Positions 31,002-39,902 of a DNA stretch of 64,000 nt are shown piece by piece (position 1 is the first letter of the stretch; every line of letters starts with the position of its first letter). This DNA is from Serratia proteamaculans (lineage in GTDB: Bacteria; Pseudomonadota; Gammaproteobacteria; Enterobacterales; Enterobacteriaceae). The position numbers were made by a program, and so were the translations under genes. Location: the NCBI RefSeq assembly GCF_008830365.1, contig NZ_WBKI01000001.1:1488001-1552000 (forward strand), read 5' to 3'. The notes under the pieces are model-generated. The model was not told the DNA's origin, searched no databases, and worked only from the letters and a program-made list of their open reading frames with translations.

Positions 31002-32664
31002 TAATCGCATCCTTAATCTTGGGCTGTTCGGCATAAAACTGACGCCCGGGAATAGCCTCAATCAACTGGCGGGTGTAATCACTGCCCGGCATGGCGAACA
31101 GCTCACCGGTCGCGCCGCTGTCCACCTGTAACCCACGGTGCAACACTGAAACGCTGTGTGAAATCTGCCGTACCCTGGCCAGATCGTGTGAGATAAACAA
31201 ATAGGTCAGCCCCAGTTCCTGCTGCAAATCCTGTAACAGCCGCAGGATCTGCGCCTGTACCGTGACATCCAATGCCGAGGTCGCTTCGTCCAGCACCAGT
31301 ACCCGTGGCTGCAACACCAGCGCCCGGGCGATCGCCACCCGCTGACGTTGGCCGCCGGACAGCTCGCGCGGCTTGCGGCTCAGTAACTCGTCCGGCAGCG
31401 CCACCCGTTCAAACAGCTCACGTACCCGCCGATAACGCTCGACTTTGCCCAGCGGTTCAAAGTTCAGCAACGGCTCTTCAATCACCTGAGACAGCGTCTG
31501 CGATGGATCGAGCGAACCGAACGGATTCTGATACACCAACTGAATACGGCGACGGAACTGCCGCAGCGCCTCCCCCTTCAACTGGGTGAAGTCGATGCCG
31601 TCGATAATGATTTGCCCGGCGTCCGGCCGTTGAAAACCGAGCAGGCAGCGTGCCAACGTGGTCTTGCCGGAGCCGGATTCCCCTACCAGCGCATGGGTGG
31701 TGCCACGCGGTACGCTAAATGACACCTGATCCAACGCACGGTAAGTTTTGCCCCCCACACCGGCCAGGCGGAAATCTTTCACCAGCCCATTAACCTGGAT
31801 CGCCAACTCTTGCGTGCTGCTGTGGGGTTGCGGCAACGCCGCACGGGTCAACGATGGCACGTCGGCAAACAGTCGGCGGGTATAATCGCTGGTGGGGGCA
31901 CGCAGCACTTCGGCGGTCACCCCCTGCTCCTGAACCCGGCCATGGCGAAACACCAGCAGCCGGTCGGCACGCTCCGCCGCCACAGCCAGATCGTGAGTCA
32001 CCAGCAGCACCGCGGTACCAAACTCCTGCCGCAGCTCGTCGATCAGATCGAGAATGCGCTTTTGCACCGTGACATCCAGCGCGCTGGTTGGCTCATCGGC
32101 GATAATCAGCGCCGGTTGCAGCGCGATAGCGATGGCGAGCAACACCCGCTGTTTCATGCCGCCGGAAAGTTCGTGCGGATACTGACGCGCCCGCAGCTCC
32201 GGGTGGGTCAGACCAACCCGGGTCAGTAATGCCACCACCCGCTGCTGCACCTGTTTGCGCGGCAGGCGACGGTGAATATTGAGGATCTCCGCCACCTGTT
32301 CGCCGATAGTCTTCACCGGGTTGAGCGAGCTGGACGGATCCTGTGGGATCAGACTGATTTGCGCGCCACGCACTGCATCCAGACGTCGTGACGACCAATG
32401 GCTGATATCGGTGCCGTTGAGACGGATAGCGCCCTGCTCCAGACGGCCATTTTCCGTCAACAGGCCAATGATTGCCTGCGCGGTGGTGGTTTTGCCTGAG
32501 CCGGACTCGCCGACCAATGCCACCACTTCCCCCGGCTGAATGGCGAACGATACCTGATGCACCACCCGCTGGCTGCCGGTTGCGCCCTGATAGGCAATCG
32601 ACACCTGCTCCAGCTCCAATACCGGCGTGGCCGCCGCCCGTTGTAATGCCGTCTGAATACTCAT
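30991..32664 (-). CDS. Dipeptide/nickel-type ABC transporter, fused double ATPase
   Basis: 557 aa containing two complete ABC ATPase domains, so one protein replaces the OppD/OppF pair. Domain 1 (about residues 15-265) has GESGSGKTT, LSGGMKQRVLLAIA and LIIADEPTSALD. Domain 2 (about 285-540) has GESGSGKTT, LSGGQRQRVAIARAL and VLVLDEATSALD. The start ATG 32664 overlaps the preceding permease stop by 4 nt. In-frame codons upstream of it lie inside the permease gene in the wrong frame. It powers the importer formed by the next two genes. Confidence 0.92.
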   Translation of the reverse strand: MSIQTALQRAAATPVLELEQVSIAYQGATGSQRVVHQVSFAIQPGEVVALVGESGSGKTTTAQAIIGLLTENGRLEQGAIRLNGTDISHWSSRRLDAVRGAQISLIPQDPSSSLNPVKTIGEQVAEILNIHRRLPRKQVQQRVVALLTRVGLTHPELRARQYPHELSGGMKQRVLLAIAIALQPALIIADEPTSALDVTVQKRILDLIDELRQEFGTAVLLVTHDLAVAAERADRLLVFRHGRVQEQGVTAEVLRAPTSDYTRRLFADVPSLTRAALPQPHSSTQELAIQVNGLVKDFRLAGVGGKTYRALDQVSFSVPRGTTHALVGESGSGKTTLARCLLGFQRPDAGQIIIDGIDFTQLKGEALRQFRRRIQLVYQNPFGSLDPSQTLSQVIEEPLLNFEPLGKVERYRRVRELFERVALPDELLSRKPRELSGGQRQRVAIARALVLQPRVLVLDEATSALDVTVQAQILRLLQDLQQELGLTYLFISHDLARVRQISHSVSVLHRGLQVDSGATGELFAMPGSDYTRQLIEAIPGRQFYAEQPKIKDAINEQ

Positions 32665-33551
32665 AGCTGCGTTCTCCCCAATGCACGGCTGATGCGGTTG
32701 GCCGCCAGCACCACCGCCACCACCGCCAGCCCCGGGAAGGTCGTCAGCCACCAGGCGGTGGAAATGTAGTTGCGCCCTTCGGCGATCAACAGTCCCCACT
32801 CCGGCGTCGGCGGCGGAGTGCCATAACCCAGGAAGCTCAGGGTGGCGATCGCCAAAATAGCGCTGCCAAACTGCAACGCCGAGAAGGCGATCACCGAAGT
32901 CAGCGAGTTCGGCAGGATGTGCCGCCACAGCACCGCCCAGAAGGTACCGCCGCTGCCATAGGCCGCTTCAACGTAATCACTGTGCCGCACCCGCACTACT
33001 TCTGCGCGCGCCAGGCGGGCAAAGTTGGCGACCGAAGTAATCCCGACGGCAATGGCGGCGTTAACCGTACCAAACCCCAGTAAAATAATGATGCTCAGCG
33101 ACAGCAGCAGGCCGGGAATAGACAGCAAGACGTCGACAAAACGCATCACCGCTTCGTCCGCGATGCCCCCCACCGCACCGGCAATCAGCCCCAGCGCGGT
33201 GCCCAGCAATAATCCCAGCGCGACTGCCACCAGCGCGGCGGACAGCGTCTGCGAGGCACCATAGACAATGCGCGCATACAGATCGCGCCCCAGTTGATCG
33301 GTGCCCAGCCAGTGTTCGCCGCCCGGTGCCAGCCGCTGCGCACCGGCGATACCTTCGGTGCCGCTGTAGGCGGTGAATAACTGGGGCGTCAGCGCCCACA
33401 GCACTGCAATGGCGATCACCGCCCAGGCCAGCAGCAAGGTCAACGGCACGCGACGACGGCGTGGACGGCTGGTCGGTAAGGTTCCTTCACTTTCCAGGCC
33501 GCCCAGATCTCGCTCCGGTACGACCGCTTTTTCATAGGAGATACTGCTCAT
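32661..33551 (-). CDS. ABC transporter permease (DppC/OppC-like)
   Basis: 296 aa from ATG 33551 (MSSISYEKAVVPERD). A cytosolic N-terminal tail of about 35 residues is followed by six membrane segments. The DppC hallmark HWLGTDQLGRDLYARIVYGA is at about residues 84-103, and the EAA loop is near DYVEAAYGSGGTFWAVLWRHILPN. It overlaps the ATPase and the DppB-like permease genes by 4 nt each. It forms the channel with its partner permease. Confidence 0.9.
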   Translation of the reverse strand: MSSISYEKAVVPERDLGGLESEGTLPTSRPRRRRVPLTLLLAWAVIAIAVLWALTPQLFTAYSGTEGIAGAQRLAPGGEHWLGTDQLGRDLYARIVYGASQTLSAALVAVALGLLLGTALGLIAGAVGGIADEAVMRFVDVLLSIPGLLLSLSIIILLGFGTVNAAIAVGITSVANFARLARAEVVRVRHSDYVEAAYGSGGTFWAVLWRHILPNSLTSVIAFSALQFGSAILAIATLSFLGYGTPPPTPEWGLLIAEGRNYISTAWWLTTFPGLAVVAVVLAANRISRALGRTQL

Positions 33552-34495
33552 ACGGCGACTCCTGTGTGGGTTTTCAGTCGTGGATCCAACAGCGGGAACA
33601 GCAGATCCACCAGCAGATTGAGGGTGACGAAAGCGGCGGCGGAGATCACCACGATCGCCTGCAACACCGCCACGTCCTGATTCAGCACCGCCTGCAGGGT
33701 CAGTTGTCCCAGCCCGCTGCGGCCAAACACGGTTTCGGTAATCAGCGCGCCGGCGATCAGTTCGCCCAACAGAATACCGGCGATGGTCAGCGCCGGCAGC
33801 ATGGCGTTGCGCGCCACATGCCGCCACAGCACCCCGCTACGGCTGGCACCTTTGGCACGCGCCACGGCGACAAACGGCTGGGTCTGCACCTGGTCAATGC
33901 TGCGGATCAGGATCTGCGCCAGCGGGGCGGAGATCGGTACCGCCAACGTCACAATCGGCAGGATTAACCCTTGCCACTCACCCGGGTTGATCACCGGGAT
34001 CAGCTTGAGTTGGAACGAAAACACCTGGATCAACACAATCCCCAGCCAGAAGGTCGGCACCGAGACAAACAGCGACGGCAGCGACTGCAGCGCCGATCTC
34101 AGCCAGCCAAAACCGGTCAGATTGGAGATAAAGGCAATCGCCAGCGCCAACAGCAACGCCAGCGTAAAACCCAGCACCGCCAGTTGCAGCGTGGCGGGCA
34201 GGTTGGTGGCCAACAGTTCGGTGACCGGTACCCCGGCCTGAATGGAGTAGCCCAGATCTCCCCGCAGCACGTTACCCAACGCATGCAGATACTGCTGCCA
34301 CAGCGACACATCGGCACCATAGGCGGCACGCATATCGGCGATCTGCACCGGGCTTAGCCCCATGTCCGGGTTCTGGAACTTAATCAGGATCGCATCGCCC
34401 GGCAGCACCTGCAGTAGGAGAAAAGACAGGCTAAAGGTCGCCCACAGCACCAGCAGCGCCTGCCCGATGCGCCGCGCCAGATATCGGCTCATCAT
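33548..34495 (-). CDS. ABC transporter permease (DppB/OppB-like)
   Basis: 315 aa, starting MMSRYLARRIGQALLVLWATFSLSFL, with six hydrophobic segments. The DppB pattern is LLQVLPGDA near residue 30, and the EAA-like loop RAKGASRSGVLWRHVARNAMLP is at about 218-239. It lies 7 nt after the binding-protein gene and overlaps the DppC-like permease by 4 nt. The tight spacing indicates one transcript. Confidence 0.9.
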   Translation of the reverse strand: MMSRYLARRIGQALLVLWATFSLSFLLLQVLPGDAILIKFQNPDMGLSPVQIADMRAAYGADVSLWQQYLHALGNVLRGDLGYSIQAGVPVTELLATNLPATLQLAVLGFTLALLLALAIAFISNLTGFGWLRSALQSLPSLFVSVPTFWLGIVLIQVFSFQLKLIPVINPGEWQGLILPIVTLAVPISAPLAQILIRSIDQVQTQPFVAVARAKGASRSGVLWRHVARNAMLPALTIAGILLGELIAGALITETVFGRSGLGQLTLQAVLNQDVAVLQAIVVISAAAFVTLNLLVDLLFPLLDPRLKTHTGVAV

Positions 34496-34502
34496 GCTCT
34501 CC

Positions 34503-36128
34503 TTAATGTTTTTCTAACCAGGCGCCGTAGAAACTCGGGCGACCCACGGCTTCGAAGCTCACCCCCTTCAGATAAGGTGCACCGGCAAACACCTGCGGCT
34601 CCTCGAAGAACGGGATCACATAGGCCTGATCGATCAGGTAATTTTGTGCTTCACCGGCAATCTGCAGGCGTTTTTGCGGGTCCACCTCAGAGGCGATGCC
34701 CAGCAACAGCGCGTTCAGCTTGTCGTCGCTGAACTGGCTGTTTTTACCGGAGCCGCCTTGCTGCAATAGCGCATCGCGGTTGGTCGGGTAGAACTGGCTT
34801 TTAATCACGTCAGGATCGGCCCGCCCCACTTCCACCACCGCCGCCGGGGTTTTCTGCGGGTCGAGGTTATCGGCCACCCGGCTGCTGGCGTCACCGGCCA
34901 GAATGTTCAAACGCGCGCCGACCTTGCCCCACTGCTGCGAAACCAGTTGCAGAACCGCCTTGTTCTGCGGTTGCGGCAGCGATTCGTAAACATTCAACAG
35001 CAGTTTTTTACCGTCCTTCTCACGCAGGCCGTCGCTGCCCTTTTTCCAGCCCGCCTCATCCAGCAGGCGGTTGGCCAGTTGCGGATCGAACTTCAACTTG
35101 GCGGACAAGTCGACAAAACCAGCGGCGGAAGAAGCAATCACCGATTTGGCCTGTGGGTAGTTAACCGAGAACAGCGTATCGACGATCTGCTTGCTGTCAG
35201 TGGCATGCAGCAACGCCTGACGCACGCGCAGGTCGCTTACCAACGAGTTATCCGGTCGGAAGGCGATGCTGTCATTAACACCACGCGTTGGGGCCGCGTA
35301 GATTGTGAAACCCTGATCCTGAGTCTGCTTCTCGTCGTAGGCCTGGATCTGGCGAATAAAGTCCGCCTGCCCGGCTTGCAACGCACCGATACGCACGCTG
35401 TCTTCCCCGGTGACAATCACCTTGATGCCATCCAGATTCGCGCGCCCTTGCTGAGCCAGCCTGGCCGGACCCCAGTGATAATCTTTGCGAACGCTAAGGC
35501 TGACCTCACGCCCCAGCGTCTCGCCGCTGACCACAAACGGGCCAGATCCGATGATATGGCGCGCATCGCCGAGTTGGTCATAGTTGCGGTTCAGGGTGCT
35601 GAGCGAAACCAAGCCCGAGCCAATAGTGGCGGTACCCTGCAGGAAACCTGGCGACGAGTGCTTGAAGTAAAATTTGACGGTTAACGGGTCGCTCACTTCG
35701 CTGTGGTCGTAGTTATTGATGACTTCAGACACCGGCAGGCGTTTCTCTTTATTGCCCAGGCCATAGGTATCGAAGTTTTTTGCCACCGCATTGGCATCCA
35801 GCGGTGTACCGTCGGAGAAGGTCACCCCCGGCCGCAGCTTGAAGGTGTATTCGGTTTTGTCGGCGTTGCTGCTCCAGGATTCGGCGATCCACGGCTCAAT
35901 CTCCAGCGTTTGCGGGTTCTGGTAGGTCAGTTTGTCAGTGATTTGATTGAGGATGCCGCCATTGGGGTAGAAACCGCCAGAAGGCGGATAAAGGTTGGTG
36001 TGCGCCTGCTGTTCCAGGTAGACCAGCGTGCCGCCCTGCACCGAGGCCAGCGCCGGACTCATCACCGTCGCCAGGCCCAATGCCACTGTTATCCCGCTGG
36101 TTAATCTATTGAAAGAGAAATTAAACAT
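34503..36128 (-). CDS. Extracellular solute-binding protein family 5 (KPN_01854-type)
   Basis: 541 aa with a signal peptide (about residues 1-28, ending SPALA) and an OppA/DppA-type fold. Typical stretches are ITDKLTYQNPQTLEIEPWIAESW, YTFKLRPGVTFSDGTPLDANAVAKN and RVRQALLHATDSKQIVDTLF. It is the periplasmic receptor and first gene of the six-gene operon. Its ligand is unknown: family 5 proteins bind peptides, nickel complexes, opines and other compounds. The 175-bp gap upstream (36129-36303) holds the promoter region with no recognisable operator. Confidence 0.88.
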   Translation of the reverse strand: MFNFSFNRLTSGITVALGLATVMSPALASVQGGTLVYLEQQAHTNLYPPSGGFYPNGGILNQITDKLTYQNPQTLEIEPWIAESWSSNADKTEYTFKLRPGVTFSDGTPLDANAVAKNFDTYGLGNKEKRLPVSEVINNYDHSEVSDPLTVKFYFKHSSPGFLQGTATIGSGLVSLSTLNRNYDQLGDARHIIGSGPFVVSGETLGREVSLSVRKDYHWGPARLAQQGRANLDGIKVIVTGEDSVRIGALQAGQADFIRQIQAYDEKQTQDQGFTIYAAPTRGVNDSIAFRPDNSLVSDLRVRQALLHATDSKQIVDTLFSVNYPQAKSVIASSAAGFVDLSAKLKFDPQLANRLLDEAGWKKGSDGLREKDGKKLLLNVYESLPQPQNKAVLQLVSQQWGKVGARLNILAGDASSRVADNLDPQKTPAAVVEVGRADPDVIKSQFYPTNRDALLQQGGSGKNSQFSDDKLNALLLGIASEVDPQKRLQIAGEAQNYLIDQAYVIPFFEEPQVFAGAPYLKGVSFEAVGRPSFYGAWLEKH

Positions 36129-36303
36129 CGTATGCCACGCCTTCTTTATTTCGGAATGTTATGGGTTAGATAACAAACCAAATCGGCGGGGAGTTGAACG
36201 AACTAATTTCGCTAACCAATGGCGAAAAATGCACAAGGCATCGGTGGTTGGCAGAAAGGATGTTTTGTTATAACGTATCAGAAATCAAACCAGGAAGACC
36301 AAA

Positions 36304-36552
36304 ATGAAAATTCAGCTCTCGCTGTTGTTCCTTGGCCTATTGGCCGGACGCGCCGCCGCGTTTCAGTCAAAAGTGCCGGAACCGCAGCCAGAACAGACGC
36401 GCGCAGCAGAAAATAATATCGAGAATAGGTTCTACGGCTTTCATGCGCTGGATGCGCAAACGGTCAATGTCGGCACCTGCGCAGCATTGCCGCAGGCCGG
36501 ATGCCAATGTGCTTTTTGCACCATGCTGCGACAGGCCGGGCCGACGAAATAA
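36304..36552 (+). CDS. Small secreted Cys-rich protein
   Basis: 82 aa with a clear signal peptide (MKIQLSLLFLGLLAGRAAA). The mature ~63 residues begin with a polar, charged stretch (FQSKVPEPQPEQTRAAE). They end with four cysteines in GTCAALPQAGCQCAFC, which could form disulfides or bind metal. AGGA stands 10 nt before the ATG. No family recognised. It lies between the divergent ABC operon and the convergent alaX gene. Confidence 0.6.
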   Translation: MKIQLSLLFLGLLAGRAAAFQSKVPEPQPEQTRAAENNIENRFYGFHALDAQTVNVGTCAALPQAGCQCAFCTMLRQAGPTK

Positions 36553-36569
36553 TCGGTCCGGATCAAACC

Positions 36570-37199
36570 TCAGCCCAGTTCATACTGCACAATCAACTGC
36601 CCTTTTTTCATCTTGAGCGCGGTAATATTTACCTTACCCAGTTCAGCCAGGGAAGAGACATGGGTACCACCGCAGCCATAAGTAGGCAATTGACCAAAAC
36701 CTACCTGACGCAGGCCGTCAACCGTCAGTTGTTTGCGTGGGAAATCCGCCGCAATCAGCCGCGCCAACTCCGCGTCCAAAAAATCCAGATCCAGGGTTTG
36801 AGGTTCAGCGCCCGGTGCAAAGGTAATGCGCCCTTCACCCGGCCAGTGGTGCGCCTTGACCGGTTGCCAGCCTCGCGTTTCACCCAACCAGCCAATCAGA
36901 TGTCCGGCGGAATGCCAACGGGTATGCAAGCGGCGCCGCTCGCCCTCAACCTGCACGCTTATCGGGCCAAGAGGCACGGGGTCGGCGGTAAAATGCAGCA
37001 CCTGATCCCCCTGTTGTGCCACACGCAGCACCGGAATAGCACCCAGCCTGCCACCGTCTGCCGGTTGTCCGCCGCCCTGAGGGTGAAACAGCGTGGCGTT
37101 CAATGTTATCGCGTACCCGCCGTCTTCAACCGGAGTACAGGCCAGTACCTGCGCTTCAGCCTGTAAATCGTCGCTGTAAAAATAGAGTCGTTCGGTCAT
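36570..37199 (-). CDS. Alanyl-tRNA editing protein AlaX
   Basis: 209 aa from ATG 37199 (MTERLYFYSDDLQAEAQV). It is a free-standing editing domain related to that of alanyl-tRNA synthetase, which hydrolyses Ser- or Gly-tRNA-Ala. The N-terminal LFHPQGGGQPAD block and the zinc ligands HSAGH (with HTRWHSAGHL) and CGGTHV are all present. In-frame codons to 37304 lie in the promoter and are not used. It is divergent from a LysR gene across 69 bp. Confidence 0.88.
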   Translation of the reverse strand: MTERLYFYSDDLQAEAQVLACTPVEDGGYAITLNATLFHPQGGGQPADGGRLGAIPVLRVAQQGDQVLHFTADPVPLGPISVQVEGERRRLHTRWHSAGHLIGWLGETRGWQPVKAHHWPGEGRITFAPGAEPQTLDLDFLDAELARLIAADFPRKQLTVDGLRQVGFGQLPTYGCGGTHVSSLAELGKVNITALKMKKGQLIVQYELG

Positions 37200-37268
37200 G
37201 GTTTTTCTCCTGGTTAGAAGCCCCATTATATTCATGCCATAATCAAAGCATAATCCATCAACTTTACA

Positions 37269-38213
37269 ATGGACCTTTGCGCTGTGAGCACAAATCTTTC
37301 TCATTCACTGCTGGCCGAAATGGCCGTGTTTGTTCAGGTGGTGGAAAGCGGCAGTTTTTCCGCCGCCGCTCGTCAACTGGGCACCTCTCCCTCTGCTGCC
37401 AGCCGCAGCGTGGCCAAACTCGAACAGGCGTTGGCATTGCAACTGCTGCACCGCACCACGCGTAAGCTGCGCCTGAGTGAACAAGGTGAAGAGGTGTTTC
37501 TACGCTGTCGCAGCATGTTGCACGCGGCGAACTCGGTCATGGCGTTCAGCGGCCGTGGGGCGGTGGAACCCGAAGGGCTGGTCAGCATCAGCGTGCCCAA
37601 AGCCGTCGGCCGCTTTGTGTTGCACCCGCATATGCCAGAGTTTCTACGCCGTTACCCCAAGGTAGATATTCGCCTGCGGTTGGAAGACCGCTATATGGAT
37701 TTGATTGACGATCGGGTCGATCTGGCGCTGCGCATTACCGAACGTCCTTCTCCCGGCTTGATCGGCCGCCAGCTGATGACCATCGAACACCTGCTGTGCG
37801 CCACCCCCGGTTATCTGGCACAGCACGGCACGCCGCAGCATCCGCAGGATTTAACTCAGCATAGCTGTATTTATCTGGGAGAAACGCCCAACGACGCCCG
37901 TTGGAAATTCCGTCGCGCCGGTAAAACGGTGACGGTGAACGTACACGGGCGCTATGCCGCCAACCACACCGGCGTGCGGCTGGATGCGGTAAAACAGCAC
38001 ATTGGCAGCCTGCCGTACTTTACTGCCCGGCAGGCGCTGGACAGCGGTGAAGTGGTGCAAGTGCTGCCGGAATGGGATTTTCTCAGCAGTTACCACGGCG
38101 GCCTGTGGCTACTGTATGGCCCCAACCAGCACTTGCCGCCCAAACTGCGGGTGTTTATCGACTATCTGGTTGCCTGTTTGGCAAAAGAGCCGCAACTAAA
38201 GCGCCTTACGTAG
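37269..38213 (+). CDS. LysR-family transcriptional regulator
   Basis: 314 aa. The HTH is residues 15-75 (ESGSFSAAARQLGTSPSAASRSVAKLE), then RTTRKLRLSEQGEEVF and the effector core YMDLIDDRVDLALRITERPSPGLIGR. The start is uncertain: ATG 37269, or GTG 37284 (VSTNLSHSLLAEM). It is divergent from alaX and converges on alkB with an 18-nt overlap of 3' ends. Control of alaX is possible but unproven. Confidence 0.82.
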   Translation: MDLCAVSTNLSHSLLAEMAVFVQVVESGSFSAAARQLGTSPSAASRSVAKLEQALALQLLHRTTRKLRLSEQGEEVFLRCRSMLHAANSVMAFSGRGAVEPEGLVSISVPKAVGRFVLHPHMPEFLRRYPKVDIRLRLEDRYMDLIDDRVDLALRITERPSPGLIGRQLMTIEHLLCATPGYLAQHGTPQHPQDLTQHSCIYLGETPNDARWKFRRAGKTVTVNVHGRYAANHTGVRLDAVKQHIGSLPYFTARQALDSGEVVQVLPEWDFLSSYHGGLWLLYGPNQHLPPKLRVFIDYLVACLAKEPQLKRLT

Positions 38214-38843
38214 CGTGATGTTAATGCGGTGTGGCCCCACCAGTGAATGATAGCCCTCTTTGATCGGCATAATACCGTGAAAACACAGCCGTGACGGGCC
38301 GCCCCATACCACCACGTCACCGTGTGCCAAGGGTATGCGCTGGGTGCGATCGCTGCGCTGCATGCCGCCAAACTGGAACACCGCCGGTAACCCCAGTGAA
38401 ACGGAAACGATCGGCGAGCCGAAATCATGCTCGTCTTTATCCTGATGCAACGACAGCTTGCTGCCCGGATCGTAGCGGTTCATCAGGCAGGAATCCGGCA
38501 CGAAAGGGGCAAAACCCGCCTGCTGCGCCGCCTCATCCGCCAGCGCCATCAGGATAGCCGGGATCGGTGGCCAGCGTTTGCCGCTGCGCGAGTCGCGTTC
38601 GGAGTAACGGTAACCCCGGCTGTCACTGCTCCAGCCGTTACCGCACCAGCTCATCGCCACCGACATAACATGACCGCCCGGCGTGGTCATATGCCGCCAC
38701 GGCACCTGAGCGATCACCCCATTCACTGCCGCCAGCAACTCCGGGCCGTGATCGCGCACAAAACCGTGCATCACCACCGCGCCAGGGGCGATCTGCTCCC
38801 GCCACGGCGGCGGCACAGAGTCTTCAAAAAGATCGAGGGTCAT
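38196..38843 (-). CDS. alkB: DNA oxidative demethylase AlkB
   Basis: 215 aa, the size of E. coli AlkB (216 aa). It is an Fe(II)/2-oxoglutarate dioxygenase that repairs 1-methyladenine and 3-methylcytosine. The metal site is in LSLHQDKDEHDFGSPIVSVS (HxD) and the distal His in EGYHSLVGPHRINITLR, where the Arg binds 2-oxoglutarate. MNRYDPGSKL precedes the metal motif as in E. coli. There is no ada gene beside it; in E. coli alkB follows ada. Its 3' end overlaps the convergent LysR gene. Confidence 0.93.
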   Translation of the reverse strand: MTLDLFEDSVPPPWREQIAPGAVVMHGFVRDHGPELLAAVNGVIAQVPWRHMTTPGGHVMSVAMSWCGNGWSSDSRGYRYSERDSRSGKRWPPIPAILMALADEAAQQAGFAPFVPDSCLMNRYDPGSKLSLHQDKDEHDFGSPIVSVSLGLPAVFQFGGMQRSDRTQRIPLAHGDVVVWGGPSRLCFHGIMPIKEGYHSLVGPHRINITLRKAL

Positions 38844-38983
38844 CGCATAACACCTGTATTAATACACAGTACTTATTTTAACTCGCCACTGCCGATTGTC
38901 CAGTGTGATACGCAGCATTGTTGTCAGCACCAAACTTCACTAGAGTGGGCGGCAATAAAATCAATAACTTTTCAGGACAGCCC

Positions 38984-39877
38984 GTGATTAAAGGAATAGC
39001 GCTTTCCGTTATCGCCTCGATATTGTTCGGCGTGATGTATTACTACACTTCCACTCTGACGCCGCTCGACGGTGAGCAAGTGTTTGGCTGGCGCACCCTG
39101 CTAACGGTGCCGTTTTTGACGCTGTTTATGCTGTTTTCCGCCGACTGGCGGAAAGTCGGCGAAACGCTGTGCTGGATAAAACAACGGCCGCGCCGCCTGC
39201 TGTTTCTGCCGCTGAGCTCGGCGCTGCTGGGGATCCAACTCTGGCTGTTCCTGTGGGCGCCGCTGCACGGCAAAGCGCTGGAGGTGTCACTGGGCTATTT
39301 CCTGCTGCCGCTGACCATGGTGCTGGCGGGGCGTTTGATCTTCCGCGACAGGCTTTCTTTGCTGCAAAAATTGGCGGTTGCCTGCGCGATCATCGGCGTT
39401 GGCAATGAACTGTATCAGGTGGGCGGCGTCTCCTGGACCACGCTGGTGGTGGCGCTGGGCTATCCGGTTTACTTTATTCTGCGCCGACGTTTCGGCACCG
39501 ATAATCTCGGCGGATTGTGGTGTGAACTGACGCTGATGCTGCCGGTCGCCGCCTGGTTTGCCTTCGGGGGGAATGGGCCGCTGGCCGCGCTGAGCGTCAG
39601 CCCGACGCTGTATTGGCAAATCCCGCTGTTGGGGGTGATCAGCGCCGCTGCACTGGTGTGTTATATCCTGGCCAGTCGCCTGTTGCCGTTCAGCCTGTTC
39701 GGTTTACTGAGCTACGTGGAGCCGGTACTGCTGGTTATCGTGGCGCTGTTGCTCGGCGAGAGCATCGGCCGGGATGAATGGCTGACCTATATTCCGATCT
39801 GGCTGGCAGTGCTGTTACTGGTGTCGGAAGGTGCTGGTCATCTATTGCGCCGACAGCGGATAAAATCAATCACGTGA
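38984..39877 (+). CDS. rarD: EamA-family transporter RarD
   Basis: 297 aa from GTG 38984 (preceded by AGGA), giving the usual ~296-aa RarD length. Ten hydrophobic segments; the first is KGIALSVIASILFGVMYYY. The RarD pattern GEQVFGWRTLLTVPF is near residue 27, and the C-terminal SYVEPVLLVIVALLLGE is typical. Upstream in-frame codons to 38918 lie in the alkB promoter region. Inner-membrane exporter of unknown substrate. The E. coli name is by family and length only. Confidence 0.72.
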   Translation: MIKGIALSVIASILFGVMYYYTSTLTPLDGEQVFGWRTLLTVPFLTLFMLFSADWRKVGETLCWIKQRPRRLLFLPLSSALLGIQLWLFLWAPLHGKALEVSLGYFLLPLTMVLAGRLIFRDRLSLLQKLAVACAIIGVGNELYQVGGVSWTTLVVALGYPVYFILRRRFGTDNLGGLWCELTLMLPVAAWFAFGGNGPLAALSVSPTLYWQIPLLGVISAAALVCYILASRLLPFSLFGLLSYVEPVLLVIVALLLGESIGRDEWLTYIPIWLAVLLLVSEGAGHLLRRQRIKSIT

Positions 39878-39902
39878 CAGTGCAACGCATTTATTGCATT
39901 GA

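Noticed and set aside
32665..33827. N-terminal extensions of the ATPase (to 32928) and the DppC-like permease (to 33827)
   Set aside because: Both extensions lie inside the preceding gene in another frame and have no similarity to the families. The ATGA overlaps give the natural starts.
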